The notes under the pieces are model-generated. The model searched no databases. It saw nothing but the letters and a program-made list of their open reading frames with translations, and was not told the origin of the DNA. Source: a bacterium (GTDB lineage Bacteria; Acidobacteriota; Aminicenantia; Aminicenantales; Aminicenantaceae). Taken from it: a stretch of DNA of 64,000 bases. The stretch covers positions 98,428 through 162,427 of the forward strand of contig JAGXKI010000001.1 in assembly GCA_018335295.1 (NCBI GenBank), in the 5' to 3' direction. This document shows positions 1 through 7,777 of the stretch, in pieces (the first letter of the stretch is position 1; every line of letters begins with the position of its first letter). The position numbers and the translations under genes are program-made.

Positions 1-1541
1 ACTTCGGGAAGGTCCAGTCCTTCTCTTAATAAATTGATCCCCACCAGAGCATCATATTTTCCTTTTCTCAAGTTTCTCAGTATTTTTACTCGGTCTAACG
101 TGTCGATTTCTGAATGGAGGTATTGAACATTTATTCCCGATTCATGGTAATAACGAGTGAGGTCTTCAGCCAAGCGTTTGGTGAGAGTGGTCACTAGAGT
201 TCTTTCATTTTTCTGAGACCGTTTTTCGATTTCATTTTTCAAATCATCTACCTGGCCTTTAGTTGAGCGAACCTCGAGTTGGGGATCGATCAGTCCAGTA
301 GGCCGGATGATTTGTTCCACAGCATGATGATTTGTTTTATCCAGCTCGTAGGGTCCCGGAGTAGCAGAGACATACAGAGTCTGGCTCAATTTTTTTTCAA
401 ACTCTTTGAAGTTTAAAGGACGGTTATCCAGAGCCGAAGGAAGCCGGAATCCGTGTTCCACCAGGGTCTCCTTTCGGGCCCGGTCTCCGTAATACATGCC
501 CCCGATCTGAGGAATAGTCATATGGGATTCGTCAATAATGATGAGAAAATTGGAGGGAAAATAATCCAGAAGAGTGTAAGGAGGTTCTCCAGGGTTTCTC
601 AGGCTGAGATAGCGGGAATAGTTCTCGATTCCAGGGCACCATCCCAGTTCCCGGAGCATCTCCAGGTCATAAAGAGTCCTTTCTTCGATTCGATTGGCTT
701 CGATAATTTTTCCCTGGTCCTTGAAATAAGCGATCTGGTTTTCCAGTTCTTTTTCGATGCTTCGGATAGCATAATCCATCACGTCACTGGGGGTGGAGAA
801 GAAGGTTCGGGGATAAAGCACCACTTTATCGAAGGATTCCCTGACCTTTCCCAAAAGGGGATCCAGGGAGAATATATTCTTGATGCGGTTTTCTTCCAGT
901 TCAATCCGGTAAGCATAGTCTTCGTAGGAAGGAAAGATATCCACCAGGTTTCCGCGGAGTCGGAACGAACCTCTTTTGAAATCTTCTTCTTTTCGTTCGT
1001 ACTGGATGTACACAAGTTTCTTCACGATTTCTTTTCTGGAAATCTCCTGATTTTTTTTCAAAGGAAAACTCATGGAGTAATAAGTTTCAGGGGAGCCTAT
1101 CCCGTATATACAGGAGACCGAGGCCACAATGATAGCATCTCTCCTCTGGAAAAGGGAATTGGTGGCCTTGAGCCTCAAACGGTCGATTTCATCATTGATG
1201 GTGGCTTCTTTAGCAATATAAGTGTTGGAAGCAGGAATATAGGCTTCAGGCTGGTAGTAATCGTAATAGCTGACAAAGTATTCCACCGCGTTTTCAGGAA
1301 AAAAAGCCCGGAATTCCTGGTAAAGTTGGGCAGCCAGAGTTTTGTTGTGGGAAATTACCAGCACGGGACGGTTCAGCTTTTCAATGAGATTGGCCATAGT
1401 GAAGGTTTTGCCCGAGCCGGTGACTCCCATCAACACTTGATGTTGATTGTATTGATTGTTCAAGCTGTGAAAAAGCTCATCGATAGCTTGAGGCTGATCT
1501 CCGGTGGGTTGATACTGGGAATGGAGTTTGAATATTTTCAT
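1..1541 (-). CDS. uvrB: UvrABC system protein B (C-terminus beyond window edge)
   Basis: Excinuclease subunit B, the DNA-damage-verifying helicase of nucleotide excision repair. The reverse strand reads [20 protein letters not shown], the standard UvrB opening, followed by the Walker A segment [13 protein letters not shown], the beta-hairpin region [12 protein letters not shown] and the DESHMT helicase box. About 513 of roughly 660 residues are present; the rest lies off the left edge, which is why the ORF track misses it. The track ORF at 453-1556 (+) is its antisense shadow. A TATAAT box at 1550-1555 (reverse) ends only 8 nt before the ATG and there is no Shine-Dalgarno, so the message may be leaderless. 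Confidence 0.97.
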   Translation of the reverse strand, partial: MKIFKLHSQYQPTGDQPQAIDELFHSLNNQYNQHQVLMGVTGSGKTFTMANLIEKLNRPVLVISHNKTLAAQLYQEFRAFFPENAVEYFVSYYDYYQPEAYIPASNTYIAKEATINDEIDRLRLKATNSLFQRRDAIIVASVSCIYGIGSPETYYSMSFPLKKNQEISRKEIVKKLVYIQYERKEEDFKRGSFRLRGNLVDIFPSYEDYAYRIELEENRIKNIFSLDPLLGKVRESFDKVVLYPRTFFSTPSDVMDYAIRSIEKELENQIAYFKDQGKIIEANRIEERTLYDLEMLRELGWCPGIENYSRYLSLRNPGEPPYTLLDYFPSNFLIIIDESHMTIPQIGGMYYGDRARKETLVEHGFRLPSALDNRPLNFKEFEKKLSQTLYVSATPGPYELDKTNHHAVEQIIRPTGLIDPQLEVRSTKGQVDDLKNEIEKRSQKNERTLVTTLTKRLAEDLTRYYHESGINVQYLHSEIDTLDRVKILRNLRKGKYDALVGINLLREGLDLPE

Positions 1542-1577
1542 CAAAGTTTATTATAGCAAAAAATAAAAAAATATTAG

Positions 1578-1796
1578 TTGACTTTGACGTCCCAAATTGT
1601 AGCTGCCACCAGTGTGGAAGGAAAATCTGCGAGTTTGGGCCTGGAAGGGTCTTCTTATGTCGGGGGAAAACTGCCCGTTTCTTTGGGAGGTTTTTCCAAA
1701 ACTCCGGTGGAGAAAGCTCTCCGAGTGTGCATCCAAAAATCTGTGGAGTATATTATGAGCAAGACTCCCGATGAGTATTACCGACATAAGAAATAA
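1578..1796 (+). pseudogene. CsgG/HfaB-family protein, C-terminal relic
   Basis: A 72-codon reading frame resembles only the end of CsgG-type curli-secretion or outer-membrane lipoproteins: a SQIVAATSVEG strand, a glycine-rich stretch and a KALRVCIQKSVEYIM helix. The codon before the first possible start (TTG) is a TAG stop, and no upstream part of the gene exists because uvrB begins there on the other strand. It therefore looks like the stranded 3' end of a gene cut by rearrangement. The family assignment is from remembered motif similarity. A functional short protein is less likely, since there is no ribosome site. Confidence 0.45.
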
Positions 1797-1802
1797 TCGG
1801 AT

Positions 1803-2210
1803 TTACTGAGAAGAAGTCATTTTCACGCTTCCCTTAAATTGAGCCCCTTCCATTATGGAAATTCGGGAAGCGGAGATATCTCCCACTAATTGACCCTCTT
1901 TTTCGATGGTGACCTTTCCTGAAGCATAAAGGTTGCCCTCGACTTTGCCTCGAATGATGATGTTGTGCACATAAATCTCTGCCTCTACTACGGCGTTGGG
2001 TTCTATAATCAGGTTATTTTGTTTTAAATTGATCTTTCCATGGACTCGACCTTCGATGGTAAGATCATCTTCTCCAGTGATTTCTCCGTCCAGAGAAATA
2101 GGGAGACGCAGATAAGAGGAATCTGTATCCTTCAAATTGGATTCTCTGATTTCTCTTTTTCTATTCTTTTCTTGCAGAATGAGCCTCCTGTTTCTTCTCA
2201 GGAAGTGCAT
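1803..2210 (-). CDS. Bactofilin (DUF583 cytoskeletal protein)
   Basis: Bactofilins polymerise into membrane-associated filaments that position cell-wall or polarity factors. The protein is a run of short beta-helix rungs (GEITGEDDLTIEGRVHG, GKVEGNLYASGKVTIEKEG, GDISASRISIMEGAQFKG) flanked by short charged tails, typical of the family at about 110-140 residues. The coordinates use the only canonical start (ATG at 2210), but a perfect sigma-70 promoter just upstream would put the transcript start near 2206, inside or past that ATG. An AGGAGG at 2184-2189 precedes ATT (2180) and CTG (2177) in frame, so the true start may be one of these. Confidence 0.88.
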   Translation of the reverse strand: MHFLRRNRRLILQEKNRKREIRESNLKDTDSSYLRLPISLDGEITGEDDLTIEGRVHGKINLKQNNLIIEPNAVVEAEIYVHNIIIRGKVEGNLYASGKVTIEKEGQLVGDISASRISIMEGAQFKGSVKMTSSQ

Positions 2211-2212
2211 CG

Positions 2213-2241
2213 ATTATAATTTTGTCGTCTGGACATGTCAA
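2213..2241 (-). promoter_or_regulatory. Consensus sigma-70 promoter for the bactofilin gene
   Basis: On the reverse strand TTGACA (2236-2241) is separated by exactly 17 nt from TATAAT (2213-2218), matching the housekeeping consensus at all twelve positions. The predicted transcript start is about 2206, downstream of the longest ORF's ATG. Confidence 0.75.
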
Positions 2242-2255
2242 TAATTGCAGGAGAT

Positions 2256-2285
2256 TTGACATTGAATTTGAGGCTGTGGTATAGG
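2256..2285 (+). promoter_or_regulatory. Probable sigma-70 promoter for rdhA
   Basis: TTGACA at 2256-2261 is followed after 18 nt by TATAGG at 2280-2285. The predicted start near 2291 excludes the first ATG (2288) and fits the ATG at 2324, which has AAGGAG 6 nt upstream. It diverges from the bactofilin promoter. Confidence 0.5.
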
Positions 2286-2323
2286 CTATGAGTCTTGATT
2301 TTCAGATGAATAAGGAGATATGG

Positions 2324-3670
2324 ATGGATCGAAGAGATTTTTTCAAATTCGGTTTAGGAGGAGCCGGTCTGACTATCGGAGAAAGCCTAACCGGGTCATC
2401 GGATTCTGACTCTTCTCTTTCAGGAAATCATGAGTTTGATCATCCCTGGTGGGTGAATCGTTTGGAGGAGCCCAAACTGCCTGTCGATGACCGGGTCTAT
2501 TCCCGTTTCAATTCACGGAAAAATGTTTTTGGTTCCATGGTCAAATACTATGGGATGAAAAATTTGAAAGAATTGAGGGAAAGGTCTCAAAAAAAGACCC
2601 AAAGATATTACAGAGAAAATCGCCCCGGTTACAGACTGCAGGATCGAGCGTTGGCCGACGCCGGTTGGGTGATTTCTCGGTTGGGAGGACTCAACCGGGG
2701 AACTCGGTCCTGGACCCGGAATTTTGTCCGGACCCCCCAACAGAGAGGAGTGGAAGAGTATAAAGGTTCCCTTGGAGAAGCGGCTCATATGATCAAGGCA
2801 GCCGCCCGTTATTTTGGGGCCGCTACGGTGGGAATCACTCGATTGGACCGCCGACACATCAATGCTAAAGAGAGAGGAAAAAGGATTGTTTTTGAAGGTG
2901 TGGAAGAACCCTACGGAAATAAAGAAAAATTGGTGATCCCTGATAAGTGTAAATACGCCGTTTCTATGTCTGTGCAGATGTCTCTGGATAACATCGCTTG
3001 TTCTCCCACCGCCCTCAGCAGTGCAGGCTCTTCTATGGGATACAGCCGATGTGAGTTTTTGGTCGCCGGTTTGACAGAGTTCATCCGAGGACTGGGTTAT
3101 GTAGCGATTCCCAGTGTGAACGATTTAGGTTCGAGTGTGGCCCCGGCTGTGGATGCGGGGTTAGGGGAGCTTGGGAGAACCAACCGGTTGATCACTCCTG
3201 AATTTGGACCTATGGTCCGATTGTGCAAGGTCCTCACGGACCTCCCTCTGGCTGTAGATAAACCCATTGATTTTGGTTTGCTCGAATTCTGCAAGGTCTG
3301 TAAGCGCTGTGCGGAAGCCTGTCCCTGCAACTGCCTTTCCTTTGAAGATGAGCCCAGTTTTGAAGTGAAAGGTCCCTGGAACAACCCTGGTCACAAGGCC
3401 TGGTTTGAGGATTCTCCCCAATGTTTGGCTTACTGGCAGGAATCCACCTCCGGATGCAGTAACTGTCTTCGGGTTTGCCCGTGGACCAAAAAAGACAAAA
3501 CAGTCATTCATCAAATCATCAAAGGGGCCAGCGCCAAAATACCGGCTTTGGATGCCTTCTTCACTTCCATGGATGAGAGTTTCGGTTACGGAAGACAGAG
3601 AAGTGCCCGCAAATGGTGGGATTTGAATCTGCCAGAATACGGAGTTGATACCACTCAAGGAAAGGGGTAA
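2324..3670 (+). CDS. Reductive dehalogenase-like catalytic subunit (RdhA family)
   Basis: A respiratory-type corrinoid and Fe-S oxidoreductase, probably exported. The start at 2324 is chosen because AAGGAG sits 6 nt upstream; the protein then begins MDRRDFFKFGLGG, a textbook Tat signal. The C-terminal third has two ferredoxin-type clusters, CKVCKRCAEACP near residue 323 and a second ending CSNCLRVCPW near 378, preceded by QCLAYW, the arrangement seen in RdhA enzymes. At 448 residues it has the usual RdhA length. The family shares its catalytic core with epoxyqueuosine reductase QueG, but the Tat signal and the small membrane gene immediately downstream favour RdhA. The substrate cannot be read from sequence; many RdhA homologues in sediment bacteria have no known substrate. 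Confidence 0.8.
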   Translation: MDRRDFFKFGLGGAGLTIGESLTGSSDSDSSLSGNHEFDHPWWVNRLEEPKLPVDDRVYSRFNSRKNVFGSMVKYYGMKNLKELRERSQKKTQRYYRENRPGYRLQDRALADAGWVISRLGGLNRGTRSWTRNFVRTPQQRGVEEYKGSLGEAAHMIKAAARYFGAATVGITRLDRRHINAKERGKRIVFEGVEEPYGNKEKLVIPDKCKYAVSMSVQMSLDNIACSPTALSSAGSSMGYSRCEFLVAGLTEFIRGLGYVAIPSVNDLGSSVAPAVDAGLGELGRTNRLITPEFGPMVRLCKVLTDLPLAVDKPIDFGLLEFCKVCKRCAEACPCNCLSFEDEPSFEVKGPWNNPGHKAWFEDSPQCLAYWQESTSGCSNCLRVCPWTKKDKTVIHQIIKGASAKIPALDAFFTSMDESFGYGRQRSARKWWDLNLPEYGVDTTQGKG

Positions 3671-3673
3671 ATC

Positions 3674-3913
3674 ATGAAAAGAAATGAGGGATACTGTTAT
3701 CTTAAGATAAGGAAATGTCCCTTTTATATATGGATTATTCGGGGGCTGGGGATTGTGTGGCTTGTTTTTTGGGCTGAGGTAGCTGTTGGATCCCGTATGG
3801 AATTAGAACCTCGGGCTTTTGGGATTTCAATCGGCGTTTTTACAGTCAGTTTGATTCTGGGCCTTTTTCTATGGATAAGAGGGAATTTGAAGAGGAAAAA
3901 GAAATCTCTATGA
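3674..3913 (+). CDS. Small membrane protein, candidate RdhB anchor
   Basis: A 79-residue protein starting 3 nt after the rdhA stop. It has two hydrophobic segments (about 16-36 and 48-68), with ELEPRAFGISIG between or at the entry of the second, and ends in a lysine/arginine-rich tail. Known RdhB anchors are 70-100 residues with two or three membrane helices and a conserved acidic pair before a GxG-containing helix; the E-x-E and G-x-x-x-G here recall that. The role inferred is to tether the exported dehalogenase to the membrane. The similarity is weak and rests mainly on position and topology. Confidence 0.55.
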   Translation: MKRNEGYCYLKIRKCPFYIWIIRGLGIVWLVFWAEVAVGSRMELEPRAFGISIGVFTVSLILGLFLWIRGNLKRKKKSL

Positions 3914-3935
3914 GAAAAAACAGGGGAATTGAATA

Positions 3936-4472
3936 ATGGATGATTTCAGTCAAATGTATTCAGAAATTCATCCGGAGACTTTTATCGCTCCGGGAGCCTG
4001 GGTGATTGGAAGGGTCATTCTCAGAAAAGGGGCCAGCGTCTGGTACAACAGTGTATTGAGGGGAGATATAGAGGAAATTATTATTGGTGCGGATTCCAAT
4101 ATTCAGGATAACTGTGTGGTTCATGTGGAAAGTGACCAAAAGACTCGAGTGGGAGACAGGGTCACCGTAGGACATCATGTGGTTCTCCACGCTTGTACGG
4201 TGGAGTATAACTGTTTGATCGGGATGGGCTCTGTTCTTCTTGATGGATGCCATATTAGTGAAAATTCTGTGGTGGCCGCAGGTTCTGTCATCCCTCCTGG
4301 GAAAAAATATCCTCCTCGTTCTTTGATCTTGGGTTCGCCAGCCCGAGTGAAAAGGGAACTGAAATCTCAAGAACTGGAAGAGGTGACCGAGAGCGCTCAA
4401 AGATACAAGAAATACTGGGAGGCCTACTTGAAAAAGGGGATACCTATCTATAGAGGGAAAAAGCAATCCTAA
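3936..4472 (+). CDS. Gamma-carbonic anhydrase-like hexapeptide protein (YrdA/PaaY family)
   Basis: A left-handed beta-helix protein of 178 residues made of hexapeptide repeats. It carries the metal-site histidines expected in gamma-class carbonic anhydrases: NCVVHVES, then VGHHVVLHACTV, with a C-terminal helix (EVTESAQRYKKYWEAYL). Likely role is zinc- or iron-dependent CO2 hydration or a related cytosolic function; many members have no tested activity. It follows rdhAB by 22 nt on the same strand and precedes the CPBP gene by 17 nt, so these four genes may be co-transcribed. Confidence 0.85.
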   Translation: MDDFSQMYSEIHPETFIAPGAWVIGRVILRKGASVWYNSVLRGDIEEIIIGADSNIQDNCVVHVESDQKTRVGDRVTVGHHVVLHACTVEYNCLIGMGSVLLDGCHISENSVVAAGSVIPPGKKYPPRSLILGSPARVKRELKSQELEEVTESAQRYKKYWEAYLKKGIPIYRGKKQS

Positions 4473-4489
4473 AAAGGAAACCGGATTTT

Positions 4490-5218
4490 ATGAATAAGAA
4501 AAGGAAAGAATTCAAAAGACAAAATCTTTCCCAGTCCCTTAATTCCAGTCCCTGGGCTGTGCTGGGAGAACTGGTAGGAGTTCTTTTTCTGATTGGCCTG
4601 ATTTTTGCAGCCGCTTATCTAACCGGGAGTGCTTTTCTGGCTCTTTTAACTGTGGTGGGAGCTTGGCTGGCTGTGTGGTTGACTCTGTGGTTGAGAGGAA
4701 GGGGGTGGGAAGAATTTGGCTTCCAAATCCCAAAGAGTTGGGGACAAATTCTACTGGTGGCGGTGGGAGGAACTCTTCTCATCCATATGCTGATGAGTTT
4801 TATTTTGAAGCCATTTATCACTCAACTCACAGGTGAATCTGTGGATATCAGCCGGTTTGATCCTGTAAGAGGGAATTTGGTTTATCTTTTAATGGGTCTA
4901 TCTGTTGTATGGACATTGGCGGCTTTTGGGGAAGAGATGGTTTTTCGAGGTTATTTACTGAACAGAATCGCTGATTTATTCAAGAATAGATATACCGGCT
5001 GGGCAGTGGGATTGATTGTAAGTTCTATAGTTTTTGGTTTGGGTCATCTGTATCAGGGAATTTCAGGAGCCATCTTGGCCGGGTTTTTCGGTATGGTTTT
5101 TGCTCTGGTCTATTTAGTCAGCGGCCGGAACTTATGGGTTCCTATTTTACTGCACGGTTTTTATGATACCTCGGCCTTCCTTATCCTGTATTTCAGTTTG
5201 GATAAAACTGTGTTATAA
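4490..5218 (+). CDS. CPBP-family intramembrane glutamic endopeptidase
   Basis: A multi-pass membrane protein of 242 residues with the three CPBP/Abi motifs: FGEEMVFRGYLL (EExxxR), FGLGHLYQG and PILLHGFYDTSAF, which together form the glutamate/histidine active site. Family members cleave membrane substrates or act in prenyl-protein processing and bacteriocin immunity. A short charged N-terminus precedes the first helix at about residue 24. It is the last gene of the run from rdhA. Confidence 0.88.
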   Translation: MNKKRKEFKRQNLSQSLNSSPWAVLGELVGVLFLIGLIFAAAYLTGSAFLALLTVVGAWLAVWLTLWLRGRGWEEFGFQIPKSWGQILLVAVGGTLLIHMLMSFILKPFITQLTGESVDISRFDPVRGNLVYLLMGLSVVWTLAAFGEEMVFRGYLLNRIADLFKNRYTGWAVGLIVSSIVFGLGHLYQGISGAILAGFFGMVFALVYLVSGRNLWVPILLHGFYDTSAFLILYFSLDKTVL

Positions 5219-5238
5219 AATCTTTACTGTAAAAAATG

Positions 5239-5463
5239 TCACTCATTTTTCAGCGGAGTATCTGGCATATCCGTTTTTACGTCAAATTCGCTTAACCGCT
5301 GGATGAGTTTTTTATCCCGGAGATATCTTTTGATTTCAATAGATTTCTTTTTGCTGAATACACCCAGCCTCTTTCTGTATCCTTGATCATCGTAAAAGTA
5401 TAAGGCTTTTTTCCATTTAGCTCTTTTGAGAGCTTCTTGTATTTGAGTTTGAGCTGCGGGCAT
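5239..5463 (-). CDS. Small basic protein of unknown function
   Basis: A 74-residue, lysine-rich frame with AGGA about 7 nt before its ATG. The middle (KALYFYDDQGYRKRLGVFSKKK) looks like a compact folded segment rather than random translation. No family is recognised. It is convergent with the CPBP gene. An overlapping frame at 5292-5522 is less convincing. Confidence 0.45.
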   Translation of the reverse strand: MPAAQTQIQEALKRAKWKKALYFYDDQGYRKRLGVFSKKKSIEIKRYLRDKKLIQRLSEFDVKTDMPDTPLKNE

Positions 5464-5624
5464 TTTTTCCTATATTCATTTTTATGCAAAAAATATGCCA
5501 TATTATTGACCAAAAAGGGCAATCCACCACTACTCCAGACCCTGAAAAAAATAGAAGATTTCGTGATATCGGAATATCTCTTATTTATAAAGAAAATAGA
5601 GGGATGAAGGAAACCACTGTTGAC

Positions 5625-6206
5625 TCAATCATATTTGAGTCGGGTTTCTTTGTCGCAGAGAGTGGGTTGTAAGAATTCTTTCCATTCAGGTTTATCCCAA
5701 GTGTGTAGTTTTTGATGAGTGAGATAGTATTTTTGTGGAATAGGGTGGGTTCCCACAACCACTTCCAGACCGTATTTTTCCGGTATGAATCGGCTGAAAT
5801 ATTCAATAGAGGGACAGGGAGGGTATCCCACCACAAAGCCTGTGGCCAGATGGATGATATCGGCTCCATTTTTTTTCATTTCGTCGGGAGCGTACTCGAT
5901 ATTCCCTCCGGGGCAGCCTCCACAGGTGGTGAATCCGACCAATTCCACATTTTGGTTTTTGTACCGGGAAAAAGCTCCTTCTCTCCTTCTTAAGGAGCGC
6001 AGACATTTTCCTCCGGCACAGGTATGCCACCGGTCACAGATGATAATCCCCAGTTTTATGAGTTTTTTGTTGGAAAGATGAGGATTTGAAGCTTCACTGT
6101 TGGGTTTGGCTTCTCCCTCTTTCTTTCCAAGAAGGGAGAAGGTGCCGGCAAAAGTGGAGGCGACCAGGATGTTTTGGCAGAATTTTCTCCGGGATAAATG
6201 GTTCAT
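5625..6206 (-). CDS. CGGC-domain protein with Tat signal
   Basis: The N-terminus NHLSRRKFCQNILVASTFAG is a Tat-type signal with a twin arginine and a hydrophobic stretch, giving a periplasmic location. The mature part (from about residue 50) holds CDRWHTCAGGKCLRSL, then TTCGGCPGG, the signature of the CGGC family, and GYPPCPS. Such proteins are predicted metal-binding proteins of anaerobes; no reaction is established. The start is supported by AGGAGG 7 nt upstream. Most CGGC proteins I recall are cytosolic, so export is unusual; the nearby RdhA is also Tat-exported. Confidence 0.75.
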   Translation of the reverse strand: MNHLSRRKFCQNILVASTFAGTFSLLGKKEGEAKPNSEASNPHLSNKKLIKLGIIICDRWHTCAGGKCLRSLRRREGAFSRYKNQNVELVGFTTCGGCPGGNIEYAPDEMKKNGADIIHLATGFVVGYPPCPSIEYFSRFIPEKYGLEVVVGTHPIPQKYYLTHQKLHTWDKPEWKEFLQPTLCDKETRLKYD

Positions 6207-6299
6207 CTGATACCTCCTATAATGGGATCAAATTTATTGAAGAAAAGAACGTAGCAGATAATCCCCCCTTTGTTAAGAAAAAAAAGAAAAAATGAGAAA

Positions 6300-6405
6300 A
6301 AATGGGGTAGGACCGAATATAAGTTACAGATAATAAACAAGTTAAATTAATAAATCCTCTTTATTGATTTATTATCAACAATTTAACTTCGGTCCGACCC
6401 CATTT
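6300..6405. repeat. 106-bp palindromic REP-doublet element, copy 1
   Basis: An 18-bp inverted repeat (AAATGGGGTAGGACCGAA and its complement with one mismatch) bounds an AT-rich core. The same design, with nearly the same length and the same ATATAA-TACAGA flank, recurs at 30511-30617, so this is a dispersed element family resembling REPINs or non-autonomous REP doublets. Confidence 0.7.
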
Positions 6406-6419
6406 GAACATTTGAGCTC

Positions 6420-7439
6420 TTAAGATTTGATTTGAGAAGAAATTTCCTCCCAGGCTTTATACACGGCGAACACATTTTCAGGTCGAGCTCCGGGACCAAA
6501 TTCACATTGGGCGATAACCCCTCCTTCGGAGTAGAGATGATTCCATATCTGGAATACGGCGTTCTTGATTTCTTGGGGACTCCCTTTGGGAAGAAGATGG
6601 AGCCGGTCCATTTGACCCCAAAAAGTTATCCTGCCTTTCAACTTTTGTCCCAGCTTCTCCACTCCCATGCTAAAAACCTGTGAGTTCAAGGCACCGATCC
6701 CGATTTCCACAAAGTCCGGCAGAATATCAAAAATATAACCATCCGAATGCATAAATACATACTTTCCAGACTTACGAGAGATATCGATATAATCTTTGTA
6801 CATAGGTTTGAATATTTCTCTGAAGGTTTGGGGATGGACCAGCATCTGTTCTTGGCTTCCCCAATCATCCATCAGGAAAAGGGCATCCACTTCGGTCTGG
6901 GCCCAAACTTCTGCTTTCCGGCAGTAAATTTCATGAATCCGCTTCAGCAGCTCAAAAAACCCGGAAGGACGGTTAGCTATATCCAGGAACGTATTCTCCG
7001 GCATGCGGAGAAACTGGTACCTTTCAAAAGGCCGACAGGGAGACCCGGCAATGACAAACTTATCCGTATTCCGGCAAAATTCATTTATTTTGGAAATATC
7101 CAAACTGAGAAGAGCTTCGGGCATTTTCAATTTTTCCAAATCATCCCAATCTTTGATCACGGGATCCTTCACCTTTCCCATCACTCCTTTTTCCACATTA
7201 TAAAACGTACATCCCCACTCATCGGTATAGGTTCCGGGTTTATAGGGATTTCCTCGAGTGCCCAACGATTTTTTGTAAACAGCGGGAGCGCTCACGATAT
7301 CATCTGGAAAAAGGGTCTTCAGTCTGCGGACTTTTTGAGGAAAATTCTCTTCAGCCCACGGCAAAATCCATTTTTGCCGGGGAATTCGGGAGGGAGAATC
7401 GAATTGAAGTGTTTTCTGAACCAATTCCTTTGAAGTCAT
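6420..7439 (-). CDS. Uroporphyrinogen decarboxylase-like (MtaA/CmuA-type) protein
   Basis: A 339-residue TIM-barrel protein of the URO-D superfamily (MTSKELVQKTLQFDSPSRIPRQ start, ALFLMDDWGSQEQMLVHP and YVFMHSDGYIFDILPDFVEIGI in the middle). In anaerobes this branch usually acts as methyltransferases that move methyl groups between substrates, corrinoid proteins and coenzyme M or folate, rather than in haem synthesis. AAGGAG lies 8 nt before the ATG. No corrinoid protein gene is adjacent, so its partner is unknown; the RdhA upstream also needs a corrinoid. Confidence 0.78.
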   Translation of the reverse strand: MTSKELVQKTLQFDSPSRIPRQKWILPWAEENFPQKVRRLKTLFPDDIVSAPAVYKKSLGTRGNPYKPGTYTDEWGCTFYNVEKGVMGKVKDPVIKDWDDLEKLKMPEALLSLDISKINEFCRNTDKFVIAGSPCRPFERYQFLRMPENTFLDIANRPSGFFELLKRIHEIYCRKAEVWAQTEVDALFLMDDWGSQEQMLVHPQTFREIFKPMYKDYIDISRKSGKYVFMHSDGYIFDILPDFVEIGIGALNSQVFSMGVEKLGQKLKGRITFWGQMDRLHLLPKGSPQEIKNAVFQIWNHLYSEGGVIAQCEFGPGARPENVFAVYKAWEEISSQIKS

Positions 7440-7701
7440 TTATCCGACTCCTTGATTCTTTTTTTAAACTTTCAATATTTAAAAAGAGTGGACTTTGATT
7501 GGTATTTTTATTAATCCAAATTCATCTTCCTATAAATATCATAAATTGGATTCATAAAAAATGGGGAGAGTTTTCTTTTACCTTTTTACTTAATTCACCT
7601 AGAAAATAGCTATTGGTGAAATATATCCTTTTTAAGGATAGGTCCTGTCCCGGGACGTATTTGATTGAGCGAGAAAGGCGAGACCTTTATTCAAATTTTT
7701 C
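7440..7701. other. Non-coding stretch with short palindromes
   Basis: No gene is seen. It contains a small hairpin TCCTT-TTT-AAGGA near 7629, the perfect palindrome GTCCCGGGAC near 7648, and a looser stem between ATTTGA (7662) and TTCAAAT (7690). It separates the divergent UroD-like and marR genes. Confidence 0.4.
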
Positions 7702-7764
7702 TTGACATTGATTCTTCATTTCTTTAAATTATATAGGAAAGCGATATATCGGAAAACGATATTA
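7702..7764 (+). promoter_or_regulatory. marR promoter and likely MarR operator
   Basis: TTGACA (7702-7707), 17 nt, then TAAATT (7725-7730) forms a good sigma-70 promoter. Immediately downstream GGAAAGCGATAT and GGAAAACGATAT form a direct repeat 15 nt apart, overlapping the palindrome CGATATATCG. A repressor bound here would block the start of transcription, so MarR autoregulation of the whole efflux operon is inferred. Confidence 0.5.
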
Positions 7765-7777
7765 ATGGAGGATTAAC

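Noticed and set aside
453-1556. 367-codon forward ORF
   Set aside because: It is the antisense shadow of uvrB; the reverse strand encodes unmistakable UvrB motifs throughout.
5484-5672. 62-codon forward ORF
   Set aside because: Overlaps the start of the small basic gene on the other strand and has no supporting signals.
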